Shown here one piece after another: positions 1 through 5,659 of a stretch of DNA of 11,390 nucleotides. This DNA comes from Dehalococcoidia bacterium. GTDB lineage: Bacteria > Chloroflexota > Dehalococcoidia > Dehalococcoidales > UBA3254. The stretch spans positions 1-11,390 of the forward strand of contig JAUYDO010000046.1 of NCBI GenBank assembly GCA_030691835.1, given 5' to 3'. The first letter of the stretch is position 1, and each line of letters opens with the position of its first letter. The position numbers and the translations under genes were made by a program. Under the pieces are notes generated by a model that searched no databases, was not told the origin of the DNA, and saw only the letters and a program-made list of their open reading frames with translations.

Positions 1-1
1 C

Positions 2-964
2 TACGAGGCGAAGAGCAGTGTCTATTTCCGGGTCACGAAGGTGCCGGACTACGGCAAGCTGTCCCACCGCACCCTTGACTCCATGGTGGCTGGGGCAAGA
101 GTAGAAGTCGGAGAAGATAAAGAGCACCCGATGGACTTCGCCCTGTGGAAGGCGGCGAAGCCGGGCGAGCCGTCATGGTCAAGCCCCTGGGGCGAGGGCA
201 GACCCGGCTGGCACATCGAGTGTACTGCCATGTCCCTGAAGTACCTCGGAGAGACGCTCGATATCCACGGCGGCGGGCAGGACCTCATCTTCCCCCATCA
301 CGAGAACGAGCTGGCGCAGTCGGAGAGCTTCACCGGCGTGAAACCCTTCGTCAGATACTGGCTTCACAACGGTATGGTGCAGTTGGGCGCTGAGAAGATG
401 AGTAAGTCGCTGGGCAACCTGGTAACGATAAAGGATGCGCTCAATAAACACGGCGCGGACGCCATACGTATCTTTATCCTTAGCTCGCACTACCGCAGTC
501 CGCTCACCTACTCGGAGGAGGGGCTGGAGGCGGCGGAGAAAGGCGCTGAGCGTCTCCTGCGCGCGGTACAGCGCGAAGATAGCGCCGGCTCAGATAAATC
601 ACTTGACGCCGGACCTTACCGGCAACAGTTCACTGCCGTAATGGACGACGACTTCAATACCGCCCAGGCGCTGAGCGTGCTGTTCGACCTGGCAAGGGCG
701 ATAAACCAGGCGGGTGACGCGGGACAGAGCACCGCTGAGGCATGCAAAGCCCTTTCCGAGCTGGCTAAGGACGTGCTCGGGCTAAGGCTGGAGAGCGAGG
801 AGGTTGTCGGCGCCGCGCCATTCATCGAGCTTTTGATTGAGACACGTAAAAAGCTCAGGCAGGCAAAACAGTGGCAGTTAGCCGACGAGATAAGGGCTAA
901 GCTGGAGGGACTGGGCGTAACCCTCGAAGACACGCCCAAGGGCACGGTATGGCGCAAGAAGTAG
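2..964 (+). CDS. cysS: Cysteinyl-tRNA synthetase, 5'-truncated by window edge
   Basis: Class I aminoacyl-tRNA synthetase that charges tRNA-Cys with cysteine in the cytoplasm. The open frame runs from base 2 without a start; the GTG at 41 is an internal Val (the preceding residues YFRVTKV continue the family), so the N-terminal Rossmann half with the HIGH motif lies outside the window. Visible hallmarks are the zinc-site region [10 protein letters not shown] (Cys codon at 221-223), the FPHHENE segment near 290-310 that supplies the His and Glu zinc ligands, and the KMSKS ATP-binding loop at 395-409. A DALR-type helical domain follows ([20 protein letters not shown]), then the short C-terminal tRNA-binding tail ending GTVWRKK. 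No frameshift is seen. It is convergent with the unknown gene ending at 1179. The identification is essentially certain. Confidence 0.98.
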   Translation, partial: YEAKSSVYFRVTKVPDYGKLSHRTLDSMVAGARVEVGEDKEHPMDFALWKAAKPGEPSWSSPWGEGRPGWHIECTAMSLKYLGETLDIHGGGQDLIFPHHENELAQSESFTGVKPFVRYWLHNGMVQLGAEKMSKSLGNLVTIKDALNKHGADAIRIFILSSHYRSPLTYSEEGLEAAEKGAERLLRAVQREDSAGSDKSLDAGPYRQQFTAVMDDDFNTAQALSVLFDLARAINQAGDAGQSTAEACKALSELAKDVLGLRLESEEVVGAAPFIELLIETRKKLRQAKQWQLADEIRAKLEGLGVTLEDTPKGTVWRKK

Positions 965-966
965 CT

Positions 967-1004
967 GTTATTCCTTACTAAAATATTGCGTTGCCAGGAA
1001 TAAC
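967..1004 (+). terminator. Weak stem-loop just after cysS
   Basis: GTTATTCC at 967-974 is exactly complementary to GGAATAAC at 997-1004, giving an 8-bp stem with a 22-nt loop starting 2 nt after the cysS stop. There is no T-run behind it, so it is at best a poor intrinsic terminator or an RNA 3'-end stabiliser. Confidence 0.3.
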
Positions 1005-1046
1005 CAAACTATCCCCCCTTCCCTTAGCAAGAGCCTTGCCTCAAAA

Positions 1047-1156
1047 GTCATTCTGAGGAGTGAAACGACTAAGAATCCGTTCTCGGGGCGGGATAGGACG
1101 GATTCATCCTGAACGGACTCACCGTGAACGGATTGCTTCGCTACGCTCGCAATGAC
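1047..1156. repeat. MITE/REP-like palindromic element 1
   Basis: An imperfect palindrome of about 110 bp. The left arm (1047-1078) begins GTCATTCTGAGGAGTGAAAC and ends AAGAATCC. The right arm (1130-1156) begins GGATTGCTTCGC and ends GCAATGAC; its reverse complement begins GTCATTGCGAG and ends GCAATCC, matching the left arm with small indels. The centre (1079-1129) has no coding potential and carries GAACGGA-type sub-repeats. This is the architecture of short non-autonomous dispersed palindromes. It sits between two convergent genes, where such elements are tolerated. No flanking duplication was established. Confidence 0.6.
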
Positions 1157-1178
1157 ATTGAGGCTTAATACGTTTGTA

Positions 1179-1820
1179 TCAGTACATGCGTTTGTGATGT
1201 GCCTCCTTAACCCACTTTGCGATGTCCTTTGCTTTGTCGGAGTCGAACAGCTTTGTCCCTTTGCCTACCGGCTCCATATCAACCACGTCGGTGGTGTAAA
1301 TCGTGTACTTCTTCACCTTCTTCTGCGGGTTTGGTGGAGTCAGCTCGATAACAGCGGCGCCTATGCCAAGCGGACCGCCGTGCCCCGGACCTCGCGCCAG
1401 ATAGAAGAAGACAGTGCTGCCGGGCTGGCTCAATGCCTCAATCTTCTGCATTATCTCGGCTTGGGTGAAGAGGGTTGTGTCCCAATTAACCTTCTTTCTC
1501 TCTTCCAGCGTAACACTCTTTGACCCCTCATCGAACCACCCTTCGTACAACGTCAATTCCGGGTGCCCGTCAAGAGTGAGGTAATCCTTAACCTGTACTT
1601 TCCTGGCTTCCGCGTCCGACGCATCGAAAATACGGATATCGAACCCCCCTTTCTCGCCCTGACTCTTACGCACCACAACCTTGAGAATCTTTACCAGGTC
1701 CGGGTCCAGTTTCCTCTCCTCTACCAGGGTCTTCTGCACTGTAGCTGGAATTTCCCTTGGACCCGAGAGTTTCTCAGCTCCCTTCCCGGTTTCCTCTTTA
1801 GACTTTTTACCCCAGAACAT
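1179..1820 (-). CDS. Unknown paralogue A: shared FDIRxFD/GWFD domain plus ~105-aa C-terminal extension
   Basis: 213-aa soluble protein of a family I do not recognise. Residues 1-109 align with the two 109-aa neighbours: an N-terminal MFWGKK, a charged linker, AEKLSGPREIP (15-25), a helix-like segment, FDIRIFD (60-66), a basic strand with KV..VKDY (74-80), HPEL (86-89), YEGWFD (92-97) and a VTLEE end. Residues 110-213 are unique to this copy. They include a Gly-rich stretch ARGPGHGGPLGIGAA, a strand-like KKYTIYTTDVVDMEP and a basic C-terminus (KEAHHKRMY). There is no signal peptide or membrane span. The start is firm: GGAGGTG stands a few bases before ATG at 1820. It is the last member of a same-strand paralogue cluster. 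The extension could be a fused effector domain or an old gene fusion; no function is assigned. Confidence 0.85.
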   Translation of the reverse strand: MFWGKKSKEETGKGAEKLSGPREIPATVQKTLVEERKLDPDLVKILKVVVRKSQGEKGGFDIRIFDASDAEARKVQVKDYLTLDGHPELTLYEGWFDEGSKSVTLEERKKVNWDTTLFTQAEIMQKIEALSQPGSTVFFYLARGPGHGGPLGIGAAVIELTPPNPQKKVKKYTIYTTDVVDMEPVGKGTKLFDSDKAKDIAKWVKEAHHKRMY

Positions 1821-1845
1821 ATTTCACCTCCGATATTGTTCAATA

Positions 1846-1873
1846 GACTGCGCCTCGGTACTTCTTCGCAGTC
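1846..1873 (-). promoter_or_regulatory. Stem-loop in the leader of paralogue A
   Basis: GACTGCG (1846-1852) pairs exactly with CGCAGTC (1867-1873) around a 14-nt loop, 26 nt upstream of the ATG at 1820. It may be a leader hairpin affecting translation; a 7-bp stem alone is weak evidence. Confidence 0.25.
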
Positions 1874-1932
1874 TTGTTTTGTGACCGGTTTCAATAACTT
1901 CCTGTATCTGGTTCTTATTTTCGGAGGAAGAT

Positions 1933-1970
1933 GATGCCTGTTATTGCCGGCACAGACAATAACAGGCATC
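1933..1970 (-). terminator. Perfect 14-bp stem-loop at the end of the decayed paralogue
   Basis: GATGCCTGTTATTG (1933-1946) is the exact reverse complement of CAATAACAGGCATC (1957-1970), separated by a 10-nt loop. A 14-bp perfect hairpin is far beyond chance at this spacing. On the minus strand it begins on the stop codon of the degenerate paralogue (1969-1971). No T-tract follows on either strand, so it is not a canonical intrinsic terminator. An RNA 3' stabiliser, a processing site or an operator are alternatives. Confidence 0.45.
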
Positions 1971-2119
1971 AAGCAACTGTTTCTCCCTCTTTCATTGTTT
2001 TTTCAGCTTCAAGATGTACCTGTCTTGTCGCCGTGTCAAACCAGCCCCACGGTGATGCTAACGAACTTCGGAACAACCGGCGTGGACTTATCCGAAGCCG
2101 GTTTCTTCCTGAAAAGCAT
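1969..2119 (-). pseudogene. Degenerate fourth paralogue (internal deletion plus frameshift)
   Basis: Reading the minus strand from ATG at 2119, a strong GGAGGTGAGGG just upstream leads into MLFRKKPASDKSTPVVPKF, which resembles the N-termini of the neighbouring paralogues (FW-KK, then basic/Pro linker and IP/VP). This frame stops after GLV. In the overlapping +1 frame the sequence continues GWFDTATRQVHLEAEKTMK to a TGA at 1969-1971. That is the family's C-terminal signature GWFD-x-x-[ST]-x-x-V-x-[LI]-E. The roughly 60 residues that should lie between, including FDIRxFD and HPDL, are absent. The simplest reading is an internal deletion that also shifted frame. The ribosome-binding site is intact, so a 27-aa N-terminal peptide could still be made. 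Confidence 0.7.
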
Positions 2120-2152
2120 CCCTCACCTCCCTACATGTCAGCCAATTCACTA

Positions 2153-2482
2153 TCAGACAGCCGCCCGCTGCATTGTTATCTCTACCTTCTTGCTCGCTTT
2201 ATCGAACCAGCCTTCATACTGTATCAGGTCCGGGTGCTGGTCAAGAAAGGCATAGTCTATAACCTTGACCTTCTTCTCGTCAGCCTCCCACTCATCAAAG
2301 ACACGGATGTCAAAAGCGGTGCTGCTTCCGCCTGCGTGAGAGCGCATCACCCCCTTGAGCTTGACCCAGTGGTCGCTGGTATGAGGCAGTTTTTGCATTT
2401 CAGTCACGATGCGGGCACCGACGAAGCCCGGTATCGAGGTCGGTTTGGTCTTAATCCCTGTTTTCTTTTTCCAGAACCACAT
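2153..2482 (-). CDS. Unknown paralogue B, 109 aa, FDIRxFD/GWFD domain
   Basis: 109-aa protein of the same unrecognised family: MWFWKKK at the N-terminus, a basic linker ending SIPGFVG (16-22), an amphipathic stretch, HWVKLKGVMR (38-47), FDIRVFD (57-63), KKVKVIDY (70-77), LDQHPDLIQYEGWFD (80-94) and a short VEITMQ tail. No membrane span or signal peptide. The frame is open upstream to 2596, but the start is set at ATG 2482 because AAAGGAGG stands 7 nt before it and because the protein then has the family N-terminus and exactly the length of paralogue C. The short WFWKKK head and basic linker could be an interaction tail. The invariant Asp, Arg, His and Trp in the core suggest a conserved fold, but nothing shows catalysis. 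Function unknown. Confidence 0.85.
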   Translation of the reverse strand: MWFWKKKTGIKTKPTSIPGFVGARIVTEMQKLPHTSDHWVKLKGVMRSHAGGSSTAFDIRVFDEWEADEKKVKVIDYAFLDQHPDLIQYEGWFDKASKKVEITMQRAAV

Positions 2483-2528
2483 GTATAGCCCTCCTTTACT
2501 CGGTAAAACTGATGTCACGAGGAGTCTT

Positions 2529-2651
2529 TTACTCGCTCTTCTTGTCTTTGGTTGTCTTCTTGCCAGCCTTGCTGGAAGGCCAGTTGCGCCAGACAATTAT
2601 GCCAGCCACCACCACAAACACGATTATGGCTATAATTCCTTTAAGTTCCAT
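2529..2651 (-). CDS. 40-aa single-pass membrane microprotein
   Basis: A small ORF lying exactly between paralogues C and B on the same strand. The translation begins MELKGIIAIIVFVVVAGIIV, followed by WRNWPSSK and a Lys-rich tail ending KKSE. Residues 5-20 form one strongly hydrophobic helix, and the C-terminal half is densely positive, which predicts an N-out or peripheral anchor with a cytoplasmic basic tail. It starts 17 nt after the stop of paralogue C and ends 46 nt before the start of paralogue B. The Shine-Dalgarno is weak (AAAGAGAG upstream of ATG 2651). No homology is recognised. The textbook TM-plus-charge pattern and operon placement argue for a real gene; a chance ORF remains possible. 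Confidence 0.6.
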   Translation of the reverse strand: MELKGIIAIIVFVVVAGIIVWRNWPSSKAGKKTTKDKKSE

Positions 2652-2668
2652 CTAATCTCTCTTTCTTT

Positions 2669-2998
2669 TTACGATTTCTTTTCAGACTCCAACTGTACCT
2701 GCATTGACTTCTTGTCAAACCACCCTGCGTACAGTATCAGGTCGGGATGCTCACTGAGATGGTTATAATTCCTTACCTTTATCTTCTTTTCCGCTGCCTT
2801 AGCCTCGTCAAAGACCCTGAAATCGTAAGCATCTTTGCTTTCCGGGCGACGGCGGACAGCACCTTTAAGTCTCCATACCCAGTCCGGGTCCTTTTTCAAA
2901 GCTACGACCAGATGCCTGCCAACCAGTTCCGGGATATCTTTGGGACCCGGTAGCTTTTCAGCGGACTGGCTACCTGAACCGGATTTCTTCCAGAACAT
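2669..2998 (-). CDS. Unknown paralogue C, 109 aa, FDFRxFD/GWFD domain
   Basis: First gene of the paralogue cluster in transcription order. The protein has MFWKKSG at the N-terminus, a Ser/Gly-rich linker, AEKLPGPKDIP (13-23, nearly identical to paralogue A), a helix with DPDWVWRLKGAVRRR (37-51), YDFRVFDE (58-65), EKKIKVRNY (70-78), LSEHPDLILYAGWFDKKS (81-98) and VQLESEKKS at the end. The frame is open to 3013, but ATG 2998 is preferred: AGGAGGT lies 4-5 nt before it and the protein then starts like its paralogues. No cysteines, signal peptide or membrane span. Paralogue A shares its linker motif and B its length, so local duplication is the likely origin. Probably cytoplasmic; function unknown. 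Confidence 0.85.
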   Translation of the reverse strand: MFWKKSGSGSQSAEKLPGPKDIPELVGRHLVVALKKDPDWVWRLKGAVRRRPESKDAYDFRVFDEAKAAEKKIKVRNYNHLSEHPDLILYAGWFDKKSMQVQLESEKKS

Positions 2999-3171
2999 TT
3001 TTACCTCCTGCACTTTTACGGAATAGCCGTCAAGTCCCTTTTAAGAAACGGGAATACCGATGAAGATGAGGCTTAGAGTGAACTGAGACGAATGCACATC
3101 TCGCCATAGGTCAGGTGATGAATCAATAACGGAAAGATAGCCTCATCCGGAGAAATTGAGGCTGGCAGGAG

Positions 3172-3675
3172 TCATAAGCGAGGGAAGAATCCGAGGGGAG
3201 AATTGGATTGAAGGCTCCTTGAAAATACGACGGGAATCGAGGGTCCAGATTGCATGTACTGGTGAGCGAATCTGTACGCGGTGGCTATGCAGATAGAGGT
3301 GGCATGTAGAGTGCGGATGAAGCCATGGGGCTGCCGCTTTGACTCGGCAAGCCTCAGCCAGCTTGGCTTCTGGCTGCGCCCAAATAGCAGACTCTTTATC
3401 AGCAGGTCAGAAGTTCCGAGCGGTCTCGATGACGGCTCAGTGCTGTTGATACTGGCATTAGCGTAGAAAAGGTCAGCCCCTATCCGGGTATCCGGGCTAG
3501 CGTATTCGGTCTGGACGGCAGATACCGCTGAGGTAGATTCTATTCCACTGGGTTCGAGCGTTGCCTGTTGGACACTCTCCACAACCAGAACGCTGATGGT
3601 CAACAAGGCTATGAGAAGAAGTGGAAGCGTCATGCTTACAATAACCCGCATAGAAGGATAGTGTCCTCTATTCAA
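3172..3675 (-). CDS. Putative secreted or membrane-anchored Ser-rich protein
   Basis: 167-aa ORF with no family recognised. A basic N-terminus (MRVIV from residue 9) leads into a hydrophobic segment rich in Leu/Ile/Val (about residues 15-32), like a signal peptide or N-terminal anchor, followed by a Ser/Thr-rich, low-complexity region (about 40-85) and a polar tail ending PLGFFPRL. The TTG start at 3675 has AGAGGA about 9 nt upstream; ATG at 3651 is an alternative that gives a more typical signal peptide. A promoter-like TTGCAA-17-TAGAAT stands just upstream (3713-3741), which is the best support for expression. The C-terminal half lacks clear structure and has no recognised domain, so the gene may be degenerate or partly spurious. 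Export is inferred only from the hydrophobic N-terminus. Confidence 0.45.
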   Translation of the reverse strand: MNRGHYPSMRVIVSMTLPLLLIALLTISVLVVESVQQATLEPSGIESTSAVSAVQTEYASPDTRIGADLFYANASINSTEPSSRPLGTSDLLIKSLLFGRSQKPSWLRLAESKRQPHGFIRTLHATSICIATAYRFAHQYMQSGPSIPVVFSRSLQSNSPLGFFPRL

Positions 3676-3712
3676 TGCCCCTCATCCTCTACGAAACATT
3701 ACCAGTATCGTT

Positions 3713-3741
3713 ATTCTAATCCGATATAATAAAGTTTGCAA
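3713..3741 (-). promoter_or_regulatory. Sigma-70-like promoter for the putative secreted protein
   Basis: On the minus strand, -35 TTGCAA (3736-3741), a 17-nt spacer and -10 TAGAAT (3713-3718). Expected transcription start is near 3706, leaving a ~30-nt leader to the TTG start at 3675. Confidence 0.5.
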
Positions 3742-4012
3742 TCGGTCAGTTTCTTAGTTTCCTCCGAAAATAGGAGCAAGACACCACCCTGTTGTCATTC
3801 CAGCGAAAGCTGGAATCCATTGGAGAGAATGGGATGGGCTACGGTCTGGATTCTCTGGTCAAGCCAGAGAATGACAAGGAGAGGATGCCATTTTTCGTCC
3901 TTCGTGGTGCCCATGTAAAATGGGCATGATGCCTCTTTTTGTCCACAATCCGTGACTCCTTATTTTGCATCAGGCGAGGGTGATATGTTACATTGCTATA
4001 GGGAACGGTAGA
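3742..4012. other. Gene-free interval upstream of the radical SAM gene
   Basis: Apart from the palindromic repeat (3794-3875), this stretch holds a 7-bp hairpin TGCCCAT/ATGGGCA at 3908-3926 followed, 9 nt later, by a run of five T. That is terminator-like but badly spaced. No convincing promoter for the downstream gene was found. The radical SAM frame is open back to a TTG at 3965, but that stretch (3965-4012) lacks a good ribosome-binding site. Confidence 0.5.
3794..3875. repeat. MITE/REP-like palindromic element 2
   Basis: An 82-bp palindromic element. Its left arm begins GTCATTCCAGCGAAAGCTGG and contains a small inner hairpin (CCAGC-GAAA-GCTGG). Its right arm ends GCCAGAGAATGAC, again with an inner hairpin (TCTCTGG-TCAA-CCAGAGA with a one-base bulge). 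GGAATCCA on the left matches TGGATTC on the right. The outer ends GTCATTC/GAATGAC are shared with element 1 at 1047-1156, although the internal sequences differ. It sits in a gene-free interval between divergent genes. Confidence 0.65.
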
Positions 4013-5281
4013 ATGGAGAGTGAATGGCTCATCAAGACAGTCGCTGGCTTCCTCGGGTTCGTTACCCGGCGTGAAGGCAGTAAGTTCTTACAGCTCAGCG
4101 ACCGGCTGGATGAGAAAGCAATCAGATTAGGCAACGAGCTCCGTGACGACATATCGCTCTATGTTCACATTCCCTTCTGCCGCACGCTGTGCCCTTTCTG
4201 CTGTTTCAACCGCTATCTATTCAATGAAGCCAGGGCACGGCGCTACTTCACCAATCTAAGGCAGGAGGTGGACCTCTATATTCAGAAAGGCTTCCGGTTC
4301 TCTGCCATTTACTTCGGCGGCGGCACGCCCACGGTACTCATGGACGAACTGCTCGATTTCATCGGCTTCCTCAGAAAAAACTTTGACGTAAAGCGGGTCT
4401 CCCTGGAGACAACGCCCAGAGAGCTCAACCCGGAAACCATCCGCCTGCTTAAAACCGCCGGCATCAACCGGTTGTCCATCGGGGTACAGAGCTTCGATGA
4501 TGACCTCCTCAAGGCTATGGGCAGGACAAATACCACCGGTGAAGAAGCCAGAGTGAAATTGCTTCTGGCTCAGGGAAATTTTGATACCGTAAATATCGAC
4601 CTCATCTTTAATTTCCCGGGACAGTCGCTGGATAAATTCAAAGAAGACATTGCCACTTTCAAAGACCTGGGCATAGACCAGGCTACCTTCTATCCGCTCA
4701 TGCCGTCACCTCACAAAATGACCGCCCTGGAGCGCAAATTCAAAAAGGTGGATACCTCCCGCGAAAAGGACTTCTATAACATAATCCTGAGAGACGTGTT
4801 CGAAGCCGGGTACAGAATGTCAACTGTCTGGTGCTTTTCCCGCGGTAACAGGATGATTGACGAGTATATCGTTGATTACGATGACTACATCGGTGTTGGC
4901 GCTGGCTCAGTAAGCTTTCTCAAAGGGAATTTCCTGGTCAATACCTTTTCGCCGGAGCGCTACGATGAGTTGATTTCCCAGGGCAGGTTGCCCATCCTCC
5001 GCTGGAGGAGGCTGTCGGAGAGGGAAAGCCTCCGCTACTATATGCTGACCCGGCTCTTTGGCACGACGCTGGACTCGCTCAAGTTCCGCCAGCGCTTCGG
5101 CGGCGACATCAATAGTAAATTGGGACTTGAGCTAGCCTTCCTCAGGCTCTTCGGACTGGTACAGGGCGACCAAAAGATAACGGTAACCAGAAAAGGGATG
5201 TATCCTGTAAGCTCGATGATGAAGGAGTTCTTCGCCGCGCTGAACGGTCTAAGAGAATACTGCATCGAAAAAAAGATTTAA
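4013..5281 (+). CDS. HemN/HemW-like radical SAM protein (coproporphyrinogen III oxidase family)
   Basis: A 422-aa radical SAM enzyme from ATG 4013, or 438 aa from TTG 3965. ATG is preferred, with AGGGA upstream, though the Shine-Dalgarno is weak. An N-terminal ~50 residues precede YVHIPFCRTLCPFCCF, whose CxxxCxxC (Cys 56, 60, 63) ligates the SAM-cleaving 4Fe-4S cluster; YFGGGTP (100-106) binds SAM, and ETTPRELN, SIGVQSFDDD and IDLIFNFPGQ are conserved TIM-barrel strands of the family. The C-terminus (from RRLSERESLRYY) resembles the HemN C-terminal helical domain. HemW members act as heme chaperones and HemN oxidises coproporphyrinogen; this protein has Phe after the cluster, as in HemW. The N-terminal extension, the fourth Cys (CCF) and the lack of adjacent heme genes mean substrate and role are open. 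It stands alone on the plus strand. Confidence 0.9.
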   Translation: MESEWLIKTVAGFLGFVTRREGSKFLQLSDRLDEKAIRLGNELRDDISLYVHIPFCRTLCPFCCFNRYLFNEARARRYFTNLRQEVDLYIQKGFRFSAIYFGGGTPTVLMDELLDFIGFLRKNFDVKRVSLETTPRELNPETIRLLKTAGINRLSIGVQSFDDDLLKAMGRTNTTGEEARVKLLLAQGNFDTVNIDLIFNFPGQSLDKFKEDIATFKDLGIDQATFYPLMPSPHKMTALERKFKKVDTSREKDFYNIILRDVFEAGYRMSTVWCFSRGNRMIDEYIVDYDDYIGVGAGSVSFLKGNFLVNTFSPERYDELISQGRLPILRWRRLSERESLRYYMLTRLFGTTLDSLKFRQRFGGDINSKLGLELAFLRLFGLVQGDQKITVTRKGMYPVSSMMKEFFAALNGLREYCIEKKI

Positions 5282-5381
5282 CCGGAGTCAAAGACCTGAT
5301 ATGAGAAGCCGATTGTCCTGAGACTCTACATAAATCAAGACGGGTCACGGCTCAAAGCTTCCTAGAAGTCCTAAGTTCTGC

Positions 5382-5417
5382 GTGCTATAATTTAAGCACC
5401 GCTTCAGGAGCAGGAGG
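5382..5417 (+). promoter_or_regulatory. Extended -10 promoter with overlapping dyad and RBS for the toxin-antitoxin locus
   Basis: TGC-TATAAT (TATAAT at 5386-5391) is an extended -10 box; the -35 (about 5363-5368) is poor. GTGCT (5382-5386) and AGCAC (5395-5399) form a dyad straddling the -10, where an autoregulating antitoxin could bind. AGGAGG at 5412-5417 lies 9 nt before the ATG at 5427. Confidence 0.5.
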
Positions 5418-5426
5418 GAAGAAAAC

Positions 5427-5657
5427 ATGGATATTGAAGTTAAAAGACGGAAGTACAAGGTTAAACCACAGGAAAGTCTCGTTGCCATTGCAAAGCCCTC
5501 TTTCTGGAAGGGCAAAAGCTTTGATGAACTGGCAAAAGAGCAAGACGTGAAGCCTTTTGATTTCGGTAAGTGTGGGAGCAATTGGCTAAAAGAAGCTGAT
5601 TTCGATGATTATATAACAGCGATTAAGAGCGGGCGAAAGCATACAAAGGATGAGTAG
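5427..5657 (+). CDS. VapB-like antitoxin of a PIN toxin system
   Basis: 76-aa protein. Residues 1-30 are basic and strand/helix-like (MDIEVKRRKYKVKP, then SLVAIAKPSFW) and could form the DNA-binding part. From GKSFDELAKEQDVKPFDF the sequence follows a pattern I know from small antitoxins paired with PIN-domain toxins: S-[FIL]-[DE]-E-L-A-x-E-Q-x-V-K-P, then an acidic, aromatic segment (NWLKEADFDDYITAIKSGRK) that wraps the toxin. The start is firm (AGGAGG and 9-nt spacing; extended -10 promoter upstream). The toxin remnant begins 2 nt after the stop, the expected operon layout. Because the toxin is broken, this antitoxin is probably an orphan that may still repress its own promoter or neutralise other VapC toxins. 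The family assignment rests on pattern and context. Confidence 0.7.
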   Translation: MDIEVKRRKYKVKPQESLVAIAKPSFWKGKSFDELAKEQDVKPFDFGKCGSNWLKEADFDDYITAIKSGRKHTKDE

Positions 5658-5659
5658 TC

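Noticed and set aside
41..43. GTG as start of cysS
   Set aside because: The frame continues upstream with conserved CysRS residues, so the gene is simply truncated by the window.
1721..1972. 83-aa minus-strand ORF upstream of paralogue A
   Set aside because: It overlaps the start of paralogue A out of frame, includes the hairpin palindrome and has no RBS or family features.
1931..2488. 185-aa plus-strand ORF
   Set aside because: It lies antisense to paralogue B and the decayed copy; the minus frames show family motifs and ribosome-binding sites, this one shows none.
1916..3772. Exact 14-bp inverted pair TATTTTCGGAGGAA (1916-1929) and TTCCTCCGAAAATA (3759-3772) flanking the paralogues B-C and the secreted-protein gene
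   Set aside because: Could be transposon-like ends, but in 11 kb about 0.2 such distant inverted 14-mers are expected by chance, similarity beyond the core is poor and no target duplication was seen.
3908..3941. Stem TGCCCAT/ATGGGCA followed by TTTTT as an intrinsic terminator
   Set aside because: The T-run is 9 nt past a 7-bp stem and no upstream plus-strand gene needs terminating.
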